Shown: positions 23,359 to 39,961 of the stretch, one piece after another
How the letters are laid out: every line of letters starts with the position of its first letter
How positions within the stretch are numbered: the first letter of the stretch is position 1
Assembly (NCBI GenBank): GCA_965153355.1
Contig: OZ231126.1
Coordinates: forward strand, 14,136,001-14,200,000
From: Flaccisagitta enflata
Lineage: Eukaryota > Chaetognatha > Sagittoidea > Aphragmophora
Length of the DNA: 64,000 bases
Direction of reading: 5' to 3'
Made by a program: the position numbers and the translations under genes
The notes under the pieces: generated by a model
Databases searched by the model: none
What the model was told of the DNA's origin: nothing
What the model saw: only the letters and a program-made list of their open reading frames with translations

Positions 23359-23950
23359 TGAAAAAGTCATCCAAGGATTGCACATGGTCAGCGGTACCCG
23401 ATGCCCTGCTTTGAGTGATCAACTGAAGAGGTGAAGTGAGAGCAGGGCAGCGGCCCCAAAGGGTCGATGTCCTGTAGGACACAGGGGTGAATTTCCTTTC
23501 GTCCTGAGAAAGCATATTTCAGGCCTTAACGGCAATTTTCCATGATATTCAATGGGAGCTATGTATTTTTTACAATTTATTGTCAATTTTCCACGTTATT
23601 CAATGGAAATTTCTTTTTTTTATCAATTTTCCATGTTATCCAATTGCTATGTTGCATTTTTTTATATTTTTTGTTGATTTTCCATGTTATTCGATGGAAA
23701 ATGTGCATTTTTCTATTATTTGTAAGTTTTCCATGTTATTCAACGGGAAGTTTGCAAGTTGTCATTTTCCCATGTTATTCAATGGGAAGTTTGCATTTTG
23801 ACATTTTCCCATGTTATTCAATGGAAATTTGAGAATTGAGAAGGTTCAGGGGGGGACGTACGGACGGACGGACGTACGTACGTACGGACGGACGTAAGGA
23901 AATTCACCCCTGTGTCCTACAGGACATCGGCCCTTTGGGGCCGCTGCCCA
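23312..23950. mobile_element. GGGCAGCGGCC-family TIR element
   Basis: After an (AG)n tract comes a shared leader (AAGTCATCCAAGG, CATGGTCAGCGGTACCCGAT), then inverted termini of about 50 bp: GGGCAGCGGCCCCAAAGGG at 23446 against CCCTTTGGGGCCGCTGCCC ending 23950. The core is an 18-bp minisatellite (CATGTTATTCAATGGGAA, 23550-23830) and a GGAC/ACGT tract. Relatives: 27389-27838, 29290-29878, 35489-35890. Confidence 0.8.
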
Positions 23951-24472
23951 AAAAGTGGATAAGATGCTATAGAGGGCTTACTGAAGGTCTTTAAGAGCCT
24001 AAACTGAGGCCTAAGAAGGCTGATATAAGGCCTCAGAATGCCAATTGGAAGCTTTCGAGGGCTGACTTGAGTCTTGAGAGAGCCGAATTAGAGCTTGAAA
24101 AGTCAGAGGACTGATTTGAAGCCTGAGAGCAATAAATTGAGGGTTAGATAGCTGATTTGAGGCCTGAGAGGCCTAATTTGAGGTCTGAGGGGCCAGGTTA
24201 GAGGCCTGAGAAGCCTTATTTGAGGCCTAAAAGGCCAGGTTTTGAGGCCTGAGAGGTTGGATTTGAGGCCTGGGAGGCCGGATTTGAGGCCTGAGAGGCT
24301 GGATTTGAGTTCTGAGAGGCTGGATTTGAGGCCTGAAGGCCATATTTGTGGTCTCAGAGGCCAGATATGAGGCCTGAGAGGCCTGATGAGGGGGGGACGA
24401 ACGAACGGACGAACGAAAGTCCCCCTGTGTTCTACAGAACTTCGTCCCCTTCGGGGCCGCTGCCCAAAAAAA
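23951..24472. mobile_element. Second GGGCAGCGGCC-family unit, right half
   Basis: A degenerate minisatellite of GAGGCCTGAGAGGCTGGATTT units (24000-24390), a GAAC/GGAC tract, and a right terminus GGGGCCGCTGCCC at 24448-24465. No separate left terminus is visible, so it may share one with the preceding unit. Confidence 0.6.
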
Positions 24473-24716
24473 AAGACAGGCAGACAGAACAACTAAGAGA
24501 AAGAAAGAGCGAGTGGCCGTCAGACTGAGAGAAAGGTGAACTGATGGAGAGGAAAACGCTTTTAAGAGATGTACAATATAGATGATAAAAAGTGAAAGAC
24601 GACAAAAAAAATATAGATGATAAAAAGTGAAAGACAGCAGAAAAAAAAACACAGGAAGTGAAAGACGGCAAAAGATATTCGGAGACTATCATCTATATTT
24701 AAACTATCATCTATAT

Positions 24717-25136
24717 TTATGACTTGCTCGAGAGGTAGTGCAAATTGATTCCGTTATGTTCCTCTGAAACTCGACTGTCAGAGGGTAATTCTTGATTTTC
24801 AAAGGCATGTTGGTAAAGAATGCTCGGAGGGAGTAAGCCATAAATTTCTTGATCCATGGCATCATAACGTAAGTTATGGCTAACAAGGTCTAAAACGTCG
24901 ATGGGAATGATGACATTGTCCCGTAAAGTGATATCACTTGGTAAGACTTGAAGAGCGGGAGAAAAACTAGGTCCTTCTCCAGAAAAAAGACGCATTTGAG
25001 AATCAAGTGGATTCATTTTGATGTTTCCAAATGGTGCATATACGGAATTAGTGCCTTGACTTAAAATATTACAATTATTGGCAATGCACCTGTAACATCC
25101 CTTTAGATAAAAAGATACTAGACTAGGCAACTCCAA
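24717..25136 (-). CDS. Unrecognised protein, probable last exon
   Basis: A minus-strand frame ends in TAA at 24717 and reads with normal amino-acid variety (for example SDITLRDNVIIPIDVLDLVS and PPSILYQHAFENQELPSDSR). No ATG opens the frame; a splice acceptor (TGTTACAG, about 25091-25098) would start the exon just before GCATTGCCAATAATTG. The first in-frame ATG is near 25018. No known domain, signal peptide or membrane segment is visible. A candidate promoter with TATA and heat-shock elements lies 0.6 kb upstream on the same strand (25717-26045). It might belong to a mobile or viral element; I have no direct evidence. Confidence 0.5.
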   Translation of the reverse strand: MELPSLVSFYLKGCYRCIANNCNILSQGTNSVYAPFGNIKMNPLDSQMRLFSGEGPSFSPALQVLPSDITLRDNVIIPIDVLDLVSHNLRYDAMDQEIYGLLPPSILYQHAFENQELPSDSRVSEEHNGINLHYLSSKS

Positions 25137-25215
25137 ACTAGCTGAGAACTAACTTCAATAGAAAAACATGGTTTTTCTGTTTGTCAGTTAGTCGGTCTGT
25201 CGGTTTGTCTGTCTT

Positions 25216-25219
<4 letters not shown>

Positions 25220-25293
<74 letters not shown>

Positions 25294-25308
25294 GTGTGTC
25301 TGTGTCTT

Positions 25309-25400
<92 letters not shown>

Positions 25401-25410
25401 TTTTTTTTTT
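25220..25410. repeat. (CT)n microsatellite
   Basis: Two long CT tracts separated by a short GTGT/T-rich break near 25290-25310. Confidence 0.95.
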
Positions 25411-25716
25411 CTTTGTATTTTAAGTAACTCACACTAATGAGAGGAATTACAGCAATCTATCCTTTCACACAATCCTTTTTGTACCCTTCACCACTCCTCC
25501 TTCCTCCCCTCTATCCCTCCACTCCGTTTGTCTTTGTTTTCCTCTTTTTCTTAGTTTTGTTTTTCAGATAGGATTAAAAAAGAAACTTTTTGTCTTTTGG
25601 ATTATTTGTCTTGGACACTGGCGATCGCTTTTTCAAGTTTTATTTCAAGAGAGTGAGACACATAGTTTTGTGCTTTTTTTTTTATATCAAATGTGAATTT
25701 CCTAAAAAACTCATCT

Positions 25717-26045
25717 CTTTTATACAATATAAGATTCTGAAAAGTTCTAGAAGGCACATGTGTCGTTTTCTAATTGGCCTGCTATTTGCTACCAATCAGA
25801 ATGCAGAAATGTGTCGCTCTGTGATTGGCTATTTCTATCACCCAATCAGAATGCAGACATGTGTTGTACTCTGGTTGGCCAAGCTATTTTTATCACCCAA
25901 TCAGAGTCCAGAAAAATGATGTAATACTTTCTGGAATGTTCTTTTCTATGTCCCTGATTGGTCAATTCAATTCTTATTTTATCCAATCAAGGTACAAATA
26001 TGTGTTCTAGAATGTTCTCGATTGTTATAAGGTCTGTGATTGGTC
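25717..26045 (-). promoter_or_regulatory. Candidate heat-shock promoter
   Basis: Reading the minus strand, a TATA box TATAAAAG lies at 25717-25724. A four-unit heat-shock element with one mismatch (TTCTGAAAAGTTCTAGAA) is at 25735-25752, followed by perfect three-unit elements TTCTGGAATGTTC (25929-25941) and TTCTAGAATGTTC (26005-26017). About eight CCAAT/ATTGG boxes are interspersed between 25771 and 26043. The spacing of TATA and proximal HSE is like hsp70 promoters. The predicted start, near 25690, leads into an A-rich leader towards the 24717-25136 frame. Confidence 0.5.
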
Positions 26046-26122
26046 AGTTCAATTACTGCAGATAAACAAAAGAGCATCGCGCAGTTTTCTTTTCCTCCTC
26101 CTCCCTCTTTTTTACATCAACA

Positions 26123-26126
<4 letters not shown>

Positions 26127-26209
<83 letters not shown>

Positions 26210-26219
26210 TGTGTGTGTG

Positions 26220-26252
<33 letters not shown>

Positions 26253-26253
26253 T

Positions 26254-26338
<85 letters not shown>
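26127..26338. repeat. (GT)n then (CT)n microsatellite
   Basis: Abrupt switch from GT to CT near 26258. Confidence 0.95.
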
Positions 26339-26339
<1 letters not shown>

Positions 26340-27310
26340 CATGGCTGGTAGGCCATGGTTGTCCTGTCCCTCATTCTCTCATACCATACATGTTATACAC
26401 TGCGTATGCTTTCTACAAAAGATAAAAGCTGATAAATCTGGTTACTAGATCACTTAAGAATGGCAAAAATCTTTTTTTTGTCATATTCTACCTAACCGTA
26501 TAACATACTGCATTGGTTGGTTTATTAGTTCATTCATCTCCATTAGTTTTTCAGTATCTGTTGATTTTTTTTATTTCCTAAATGCTAAGTTTTTCATATT
26601 ACTATCACTGCTTCTGCCTACTTATACAGACCTTGGGTAGTCATGAATATAACTTTCAATTTTCATATTATCATTTTTTATAGATTATCATAAAATGACC
26701 GTTACCATTGTCATTAATATTTATTCTTAAAATATTTTTTATTTCTGGCAATTCACATGTTTGGCGACAGCCACTGGTTTTGTTTCCTTCCAGTTTCATT
26801 TTGTTGCGAAATCGAGACTAAGTGTAACTGAAAGCTTTTCGACTTAAAATACAAAAACTTTTAATGATTGAAGCAATAAATGTCCAGTTTATCGCTCCCA
26901 AAACAGCGGCCTTATAAGAACACTAAGGCTTCAAAACACTCCATAATAAAGAGCGCTACGGTTTTTTTACTAGTTGCTATCTCTATTTAGAAGGATTCAG
27001 AAAACAAGTGAACAATATCATCGCGGATGGGTGGGCTGGTGAACCCCCCCTCCGGCTAAAGAAACGTAGTCTTATTCTTACTTTTATAGAAAATTTAATT
27101 ATGTTTTTTTTCTGGTCCTTTTTCGTTTTTTTTTTTCTTTTCTTTTATGTTGTTGTTGTTGTTTCTCTCTCTGTACCAGTTTGAACCTCCACAGAAATGA
27201 ATCATCATTTGAGCGGGGGGGGGGGGGTATCGGAAAGACGATTTTAAATTTTATCACAACTCGGCCGGGAAAGCCGAAAGAATGACGAGATCGCGATGAT
27301 GAGAGAAAGT
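26340..27310. other. AT-rich non-coding DNA
   Basis: No gene, tandem repeat or terminal repeat identified; a G-run occurs at 27216-27228. Confidence 0.5.
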
Positions 27311-27315
27311 GATAT

Positions 27316-27317
<2 letters not shown>

Positions 27318-27391
<74 letters not shown>

Positions 27392-27835
27392 AAGTCATCC
27401 AAGGATCGCACATGGTCAGCGGTACCCGATGCCCTGCTTGGAGTGATCAAGTGAAGAAGAAAGGTGAGAGCAGGGCAGCGGCCCCAAAGGGCCGATGTCC
27501 TGTAGGACGCAGGGGTGAGCCATTACGTACGTCCGTCTGTCTGTCAAAGAGCTGATTTTGGGCCTATGAGGCCTGATTTTAAGCCTAAGATAGCTGATTT
27601 GGAGGCCAAAGAGGGCTGAGTTTTTTCCTGAAATTTGGGCCTGGGCGGGGTGGTTTTGGGCCCGTGATTGGTGATTTTGGACCTGAGAGTGGTGGTTTTG
27701 GGCCTGAGAGTGGTGGTTTTGGGCCTGAGAGGGGTGATTTTGGACCTGAAGAAGACATATTGGGGCATTAGAAGCCTCGGGGGGGGGGGGACGGACAGAC
27801 AGACAGACGTACGTAATGGCTCACCCCTGTGTCCT

Positions 27836-27838
<3 letters not shown>
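27318..27838. mobile_element. GGGCAGCGGCC-family element with (AG)n leader
   Basis: (AG)n 27318-27388, shared leader AAGTCATCCAAGGATCGCAC, left terminus GGGCAGCGGCCCCAAAGGG at 27475, core units TGAGAGTGGTGGTTTTGGGC, GGAC tract, and the inverted copy of GCAGGGGTGAGCCATTACGT near 27810-27835. The outermost right terminus is replaced by another (AG)n tract (27838-27905). Confidence 0.75.
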
Positions 27839-27924
<86 letters not shown>

Positions 27925-28344
27925 TAAGACAGACAGACAGACAGATAGAGAGACAGGCAGACAGAGAGAGAAAACGAAAGACAGACAGACAGACATAGCC
28001 GAACTCACAATTTTCAAAGAAACACTCTTTTGATAGAAAAGGACGACACAGGCACTATGATTTGCTCTTCCAGGCGGTAATTTCCTCAATAAAGTCATGT
28101 CAATTTGGCATGGGTCTAAGTTCAGATAATCTGGTCAGTGCAGTGAGACCTTTTACTCCTTTAAACACTAAAGAAAGAAAGAACATTTTGCATTAAATCG
28201 AATAAATTTACATATTGACAGAATGAATCAACGGAATGACAGATTGAATCAACGAGAGCGCGAGAGGACGATACTGATAATAACACCTTTCCCCAAAACC
28301 ACCGAAATATCATGTCTTATCGTCAATGCCAGATTTGATCTGAG

Positions 28345-32970
<4,626 letters not shown>

Positions 32971-32979
32971 GGATCTGGC

Positions 32980-33161
32980 CGGTAAAGCCGCGTCTGGAGA
33001 GAGAGGTAATTCAACTCAGTAATACTTTTGATCAAGTTATCAAAAATGGAGATTATTAAATCAGCAAAACAAAATTTAAATAAACAAGAACGAAACTCAA
33101 GCTATGGATGGGTCCTTGGTGCTTTCTTTTTGCGACTTAGTTTGCCATCGCGCGCGCAAGC

Positions 33162-33194
<33 letters not shown>

Positions 33195-33776
33195 CTCGGT
33201 TTCCTGTTTTGGACAGACAGACCAACAGACGGACCAACTGACCAACGGTCTAACGGACCGACGGACAAAGTCTTCAGTCAGTGGACAAACCGGGCGGGTA
33301 TAGGTAGGTATCTCTTCTGGTTGTTATAATTCTGAGAGAAGGTCAGTGCAGATATTTGATTTATTACTAAGTCCTAAAAGATTTCTAGGCTCAGGAAGTA
33401 ACAGAGAAAAGAGACATTTCTTAAGAGAGGCCACGCAAAATGATGAAAAATCATGTTTTTCAGAAAGTCATCATGACCAATTTATTCAGACGTGTGATAG
33501 AAAGGTGCCACTATACATATGAGAAGTCAAGGTTTGCTGGGACTGGAACAGCTCGTCAACAGCATCATTGAAAGAAATCTCCACAACTCATGAAGAAATA
33601 AAGTTGCAGTAGAAGTTGTTTTGTTGTTTTGTTTATGGTAAACCTACTATTTTCGTCGCTCCGACCCACAAATGATTTTCGTTATCACTAAGTGTATCAT
33701 TAAAAATTCGATCTTTCTTTGTTTTTTTAAAATCAATCAGCAATGATTATATACTTCATAATTACTGAAAGTATTG
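32980..33776. other. Upstream of zinc-finger gene
   Basis: Contains a possible splice acceptor (TCTCTCTCCAG on the minus strand, near 33004), an (AG)n tract at 33162-33195 and a GGAC-family core fragment at 33210-33270. No further exon could be identified. Confidence 0.4.
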
Positions 33777-34215
33777 TTGGCGAGTAGAGACCTATAACTC
33801 TGGCCCAAAAAACTTCATCATGCGTGAATATAATACTTTTTAATGTGAAAAGTTAAGTAGGCAAGTAGAGGGCGATATTTCTCACACAAAAACTGCATCC
33901 TTGTTTACAATAAAAAGTTAAGTCGGCGAGTAGAAAGCTATATTTCTGGTCCTACAATTCTATTATAATTCTTTCTCCAAAAAATTTTTTTAGTAGACGA
34001 GTATAGCGAGAGCGAGAGTGGTAGTGCGAGAGCAATATTTTGGCTCAGAAAATTTATCATATTTTTTTTCTAAAAAAGAATAAGTTTAGTAGGCGAGTAT
34101 AAAGCGATATTTTTGACCCAAAAAGCACATTACAATTCTTTTTAAAATGAAAAGATATAAAAGGCGCTAACAGAGCGGTATTTCTGGCCCAAAAAATTCA
34201 TTCATTCATTTACGA
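33777..34215. repeat. Degenerate tandem repeat, 70-100 bp units
   Basis: Six diverged units carry GGCGAGTAGA...GCGATATTTCTGGCCCAAAA, starting near 33777, 33860, 33926, 33994, 34090 and 34160. Confidence 0.75.
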
Positions 34216-35488
34216 TATGAAAATAAAGTATTTATTTATTGCTAACAACAGGCCGATGCTCCAGAACATTTCAGAAATTTTCCAGTGGGATATTTATGAC
34301 ATTTGCTTGAATAAAGATTCTCATTCAGCCATGCTTCTGATGAAAACGTTCTGAGTTTCTTTTTTCTAAATCAATGATAATTAACCTCTTCTTCCGCCTC
34401 CATATATTTTCATCACTGTTTAACTTCCCCTCCTCCTCTCTCTTCCTCCTTCCTTTTCCACCGCTCTCTTCCTGCATTCTCTTCCTCCTTTCTTCTTTTT
34501 CTCTTCCTTTCCTCCTTTCCTCTGCTTTCTCGCTTGGTTTCCTCCATTCACTTATTTCCTTTCGGCTCTTCCTTCTCTTATTGTCATCTTTTTTTCTTTC
34601 CTCTTCCTCTTTTTGTCCCCACGCGCCATTTTCTCCTCCCCCAACTCCTCCTCGTACATTTGCAGTTGTCATCTGTCATCGATCATACGCCATCGATCTA
34701 TTCCTAAGTAGTTATTACAGTAAATAGAAAAACAATATCCCTCATCAGTCAATACCCAAGCTCAGATAAATGGAAGAGGGCCTTGTAATCCCTCACTGAC
34801 TAGTTAATATGCGCAACACTCCTAGATTTCCATAAAACAGAATCTTAAAGACTCACCTTCTCAATCTAAACAAAAGTAAACTGCTTACCAGAAAGTAGAT
34901 AAGGACAATGATTGTAACCTGTGTAATCAAAATCCAACAGATCACTCAAGGGTAACATTGTTGAGAAACCATACCCAATACCCATACCCATACCCATACC
35001 CATTACCCAATGTACGACATCCTTATCACAAAGTTTGCATCCATCGCTCCACTATTCCTTTTTAACAACTTAAGTCTTGGCACCCAATTCCCTTCCTTAT
35101 GAACCAAACCTCGAATTTAGAACCCTTCCCATTTAAAGCCCAGAGGCCATTATCTCAACCTCTTCACAAACAAATCTTTATCTCCCCCTTCTTTTCATCT
35201 AAAACTTTTATCATATCTCACATCTATTTTTACTGTTTAAGATTTAGTTTTGTCTTATAGAACTTTTTACGATATAGAACCTCTCTGAAATCCTCCATCG
35301 GTAAACACAAAAACATAATATCTACTTTCTTGCATGATCTTCAAATTGCTTTCATCCTTTTATTTGAAGTTTGTTTCAAACATAATTTTCTTCTTGAACT
35401 TTTTCAGTTCTACACTTTTATTACAATGTCCTGTATTTATCTTCCCTTTCGCGTCCCTACCATACTCGCTTGCTTCGGCCTCCTTTTT
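34216..35488. other. Pyrimidine-rich non-coding DNA
   Basis: 34390-34640 is CT-rich and leaves an open Lys/Glu/Arg frame on the minus strand that I do not trust as a gene. A short (CCCATA)n array lies at 34968-35007. Nothing else recognised. Confidence 0.45.
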
Positions 35489-35890
35489 GGGCAGCGGCCC
35501 CAAAGGGCCGATGTCCTGTAGGACACAGGGGGTAATTTCCATACGTCCGTCCCCCCCTGAAGCTTCCCAAGCCTCCCCATCGAATAACATGGGAAATTGA
35601 TGAAATGCAAATTTCCCATTTAATAACATGGAAAATTGATAAAAAAAAAAAAAAATATGAAATTCTTATTGAATAACATGGGAAATTGATGCAAAATTGA
35701 AAATATGCAAAACTCCCATTGAATTTCATGGAAAATTGCTTCAATGGCCTTAATTGTGCCCTGTCAGGACGTATGGAAATTCAGTTCTTTGTGTCCGCTG
35801 CCCTGCTCTCACTTCACTTCTTCAGTTATCACCCCAAGCAGGGCATCGGGTACCGCTGACCATGTGCGATCCTTGGATGACTTGTTTTAA
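35489..35890. mobile_element. GGGCAGCGGCC-family element, reversed leader
   Basis: Left terminus GGGCAGCGGCCCCAAAGGGC at 35490, core of AACATGGGAAATTGAT units (35585-35740), right terminus GTGTCCGCTGCCC ending near 35803. It is followed by the leader in inverse orientation: GGGCATCGGGTACCGCTGAC and GATCCTTGGATGACTTG. Confidence 0.75.
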
Positions 35891-35936
35891 ACCATCCTCA
35901 TTCTGACCTGTCCCACCTCCCTGCACCCCCTCCCCC

Positions 35937-36900
35937 TCCCCCAGCCTTTTCTCTCAGCTTAGGTATTCGATCGTGGATATCAGTTGGTAATTCCTCTTTA
36001 ATTCTCTATTCGTTCTTCTCTCCCCCCTTTTCTTCCTCCTTAACTTTCGTTGCTCTTTTATCAGATTTAGTATAGTACACGAGTAAAAAGCCCAGATTCT
36101 TCTCCTTCCCTAGCCTTTTCTCTCAGCTTAAGTATTTAATCTTAGAACTCATTCGGTCATTCCTCTTTAATTCTCTACTATTTCTTCTCTCCCTCATTCT
36201 TCCTCCTTTACTTTTGTTGCTCTCATATCAGATCTAGTAAAGTACATAAGTAAAGATCCCAGATTCTTCTCCATCCTCAGCCTTTCCTCTCAGGTATTTA
36301 ATCATATCTATTTTCTCTTTCCGTCATTCCTCTTATTTCTTCCCTCCCTTATTCTTCCTCCTTTACTTTCGTTGCTCTCATATCAGATTTAGTATAGTAC
36401 ACGAATAAAGAGCCCAGATTCTTGTCCTTCCCCAGCCATTTCTCTCAGCTTAGGTTTTCAATCTTAGAACTCATTCGGTCACTCCACTTTAATTCTCTAC
36501 TATATCACTAATATCAGATCTAGTAAAGTACACGAGTAAAGATCCCAGATTCTTCTCCTTCCCCAGCCATTTCTCTCGGCTTCGGTTTTCGATTGTAGAT
36601 CTCATTCGGTAATTCCTCTTTAATTCTCTACTATTTCTTCCCTCATTCGTTCTTTCTCCTTCACTTTCGTTTCTCTCATTTCAGATTTAGAATAGTACAC
36701 GAGTAATGAGCCCAATGTCTTCTTTTTATTTTCACTTAGCTTATTCGATCGTAGATCTCATTCCTCATCTAATCAATACTCCACCATTTGATTTCTCCCC
36801 TCCCTCTTTCTTTCTTCCTCATTTCCGTTGCTCTCTTTTCAGATTTAGTAAAAGTAGAGGGTAGAGAGCCCAAAGAGCTGGAGAGTAGAGAGTAGAGAGC
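35937..36900. repeat. Satellite, roughly 130-170-bp unit, about 6 copies
   Basis: Each unit contains AGCCTTTTCTCTCAGCTTAG, TCATTCCTCTTTAATTCTCT and ATCAGATTTAGTATAGTACA. Unit starts fall near 35941, 36109, 36278, 36433, 36565 and 36730. Confidence 0.9.
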
Positions 36901-37355
36901 TCAAATTCTTCTTGTTTTCGATTTCTCCGCGCTCTTCGTATTTTCACGTCGTATTTCTCGTTTTCGTAATGTTGATATCCGGACCTTTTCTTGATTATAA
37001 TGGTCATATAGTAGGTGAGACGATATTTTTGAGCATGATGCAGGCACGCGCACGCACACGCGCAGGCCCACCCTTATGTTTAAGCAATCATGACCCTTTT
37101 CCAAACCCAACCTTGATCTGCCTGCAGCCTTTTTCTATGTTTTCAAATTCAAATGTTATAGATTTACCTAGGTAAAATTGATAGCGATGGCTTAACACAG
37201 AAATCGCTCTTTTTTTCCGATTCCATGAATAAGCTACAAGTTTATATTGTTTAAAAGGATTTTTTTCAAAGCAGGTGAAAATGTATTTATCTAATGTGAA
37301 ATATTCTTAATCTTTAACATTTTAAATGTAGTACGCATTGTTCTTTCTTCGGCTA
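36901..37355. other. Non-coding, nothing recognised
   Basis: A short CACGCGCACGCACACGCGCA tract near 37044; otherwise no feature. Confidence 0.5.
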
Positions 37356-38104
37356 CAGTATGATTTTTTTCAAATGTAACATAAGATGAGAACATTATGC
37401 AAAAACTAGAAGAGCTAGCCAAATTCTGAAAGCAGCTCTTAGAAGAAGAGAGTTTGCAGTTATTTGCTAAGAGATTCTAAGGGTTTTTTTTGAAGAAAAT
37501 TGATATCTATCTTACTTTGTTAATTGGGATTGAAATTTAGAAATGTGGAAAAATGGAAAAGATTGATGAAATTTTGGCTGAACTATTTCTCTTTAAATTG
37601 CTCTTATTTCCAAACGGTTTGAGCTACAGATGCCAGATTGGTCCCAAATGAAAGCTTTTTTGAGGTACTTTTTGGGAAAAACTCAACAGTCAGACTTTTT
37701 TTGAGTTTTGAATGCATTTGGTTAACTGAAAGTCAATTCTGCAAACAATGTTTCCTGAAACAACAAAATTGTTTATGTTTGGCGGGATAACTCTTTGTTT
37801 TTCAACTAAAACTACATCAAAATATCTCTCATTTGAGACCAATCTGGGATCCGTAGCTCAAACCGTTTAGAAATGGGAGCGATATACAGAAAGAGAATCA
37901 CAACAAAACAGCCTTTTTTGGCAGAATCGGCCCTTCTATTCACATGCGTTAATCAGATCAAAATAGCAGAAAAAGTCCTTGGGATTTACCATCAAAAATC
38001 TGCAAACTCATATCTTCCAAGTGTTTTTTTTTAGATTATAGCTAGCTCTTCTACTTTTCGTGCTATGTTATCATCTTATGTTACAGTTCAAAAAAACCAT
38101 ACTG
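37356..38104. mobile_element. Tc1/mariner-type foldback MITE
   Basis: Termini CAGTATGATTTTTTT and AAAAAAACCATACTG with further inverted similarity inwards (GTAACATAAGATGA against TCATCTTATGTTAC). Left flank is TA; right flank is TC, so one target copy is mutated. Internal text AAACGGTTTGAGCTAC is shared with 45616-46384. Confidence 0.75.
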
Positions 38105-38250
38105 TCGATCCCTGGCCCAGCATTTCCTAGAGTTGAACCTTGAGGCCTTCGACTTAGAGTAAGAAGAGACAAATTCAAACAAATATTCACTGGGAGTAAA
38201 AATTCGAAAATAATAAATTTCCGTTGACTGAAACGGCAAATGCGCGGGAA

Positions 38251-38500
<250 letters not shown>

Positions 38501-39009
38501 ACAGGAATAAGGAAAAAAGAAATCCAGTGAAAGAAAACATGACCAGCGGACAGACAGTCGAGACAGACGGACAGATAGAGTTGATTTCAGCGCATGTTTC
38601 CTCCAAATTTCATGTCTTGCGCAATAACATGAAATACACTTGATGCGAAAGTAAAACTTGAAGCGGTTTAGCTTGGACAAGTAATAATCAATTTCAATGT
38701 TAAAACCCACATTTTCGCTCATGCCCCCCCAATTTCAGCTACGATATTGAAACCCTGCGTTACCTGTTTGTCCCTTTCCCTTTGGCCTTTGCCCACTTGG
38801 ACGACTGGACGTAGTTATGCTTTGTTAAATGCGAATTTGCGTTTGTCAACATACTTTGGCGTTTGTGAGCGCGAATGTCCTTTTGTGAGTGCGAATGAAT
38901 GATTGTGAACACGAATGTGTGCCAGTTCGTGCTTATATGGGATTGAGAAAGCTGATTTTGAGAGCAAATTTGCGCTTGTGACTGAGTTGTGTGTGAGTCG
39001 AAGTGTGTG

Positions 39010-39950
39010 CTTGGGATCGGAATACACTCTTTATTTTTTTTAAGGACCAGTAAATTTTTTTTGAGCCTCGGATGTCCTTAAATTATCAAAAATTTGAGGC
39101 TGAAATGTTCTTAAAATGTCCTTAATTTTTTCTTCGCAAAGCAAGTATCTAATTATTGTCAAATGTAACTATACCTAACTAAATAATATAAAAAATAGAA
39201 TAGATATGACAAATTGGTTTTGAAAGAAAATAAACTTTTCAACAGGGGTGTATATAATTGAGTGGCTTTTGATTTTATTTCCCCCCTGCCTTTGATTACT
39301 ATTTGCGTGGCGGCGTGTGATACAACAACTTTGGAACACTGTTTATAAGAACATCAGCCTCAGATTTTGCCAAAAAATAAGAACATCTTAAGAACATGCT
39401 GAGCCTCAGATTTGAAGATAAGAATATAAGTTTATAAAAAAGTAGTCAAATTAGATGAAAAACCCTGAATAATGGATATTTTGATAATACTTTTTAAAAT
39501 GAAAATTCACTATTTATCAAGTAATAATCTTATATTTCTTTTTATTCAATGAAAATGTCTTTTTTTACAATTGTTTAAAAAACTAACTTTTATATTGATA
39601 TGAATATATAATTCAAGAGATTATCTAACTCAAAAATAAGAACATATTAAGAACGTTTTAGCCTCAAAAAGAGGCTGAAAATAAGAACGCTGAGGCTGAC
39701 TTTAAAAATCCATGTTCTTATAAAAAGAATGAAAACGTATATCTATATGATTTTGCCCTACAAAGCAATAAAACAGTAGCAATATAGGTTGCAAATGTGA
39801 TATGTTATTGTAGTAATCTAGATTTTGCACCTTTTGGTACTTTACCGCCAAGTGTTGAATCTTGAGTATCTTTTCTTTTTTTCAAGCTTTTGATTTTTAA
39901 ACCTGTCCAGGCCAGCACAGTTTCTTCCCCCTGGGAAAAGGGAGATGCGC
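39010..39950. repeat. AT-rich GTTCTTA repeat with hAT MITE left end
   Basis: Words shared with 19320-20330 and 50172-50610 occur throughout. At 39244-39310 the sequence matches the left end of the hAT MITE at 8892 (CAGGGGTGTATATAATTGAG); 39882-39900 matches its interior (TCAAGCTTTTGATTTT). The right MITE end was not found and may lie in the following gap. Confidence 0.6.
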
Positions 39951-39951
39951 T

Positions 39952-39961
39952 NNNNNNNNNN
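39952..39961. other. Assembly gap (10 N)
   Basis: Placeholder gap immediately before the capsid gene, so its 5' exon and any upstream genes of the element may be missing. Confidence 0.99.

Noticed and set aside
34325-34672. Charged Lys/Glu/Arg protein on the minus strand
   Set aside because: The frame lies in a pyrimidine-rich stretch, with no domain and no splice link to the zinc-finger gene upstream exon.
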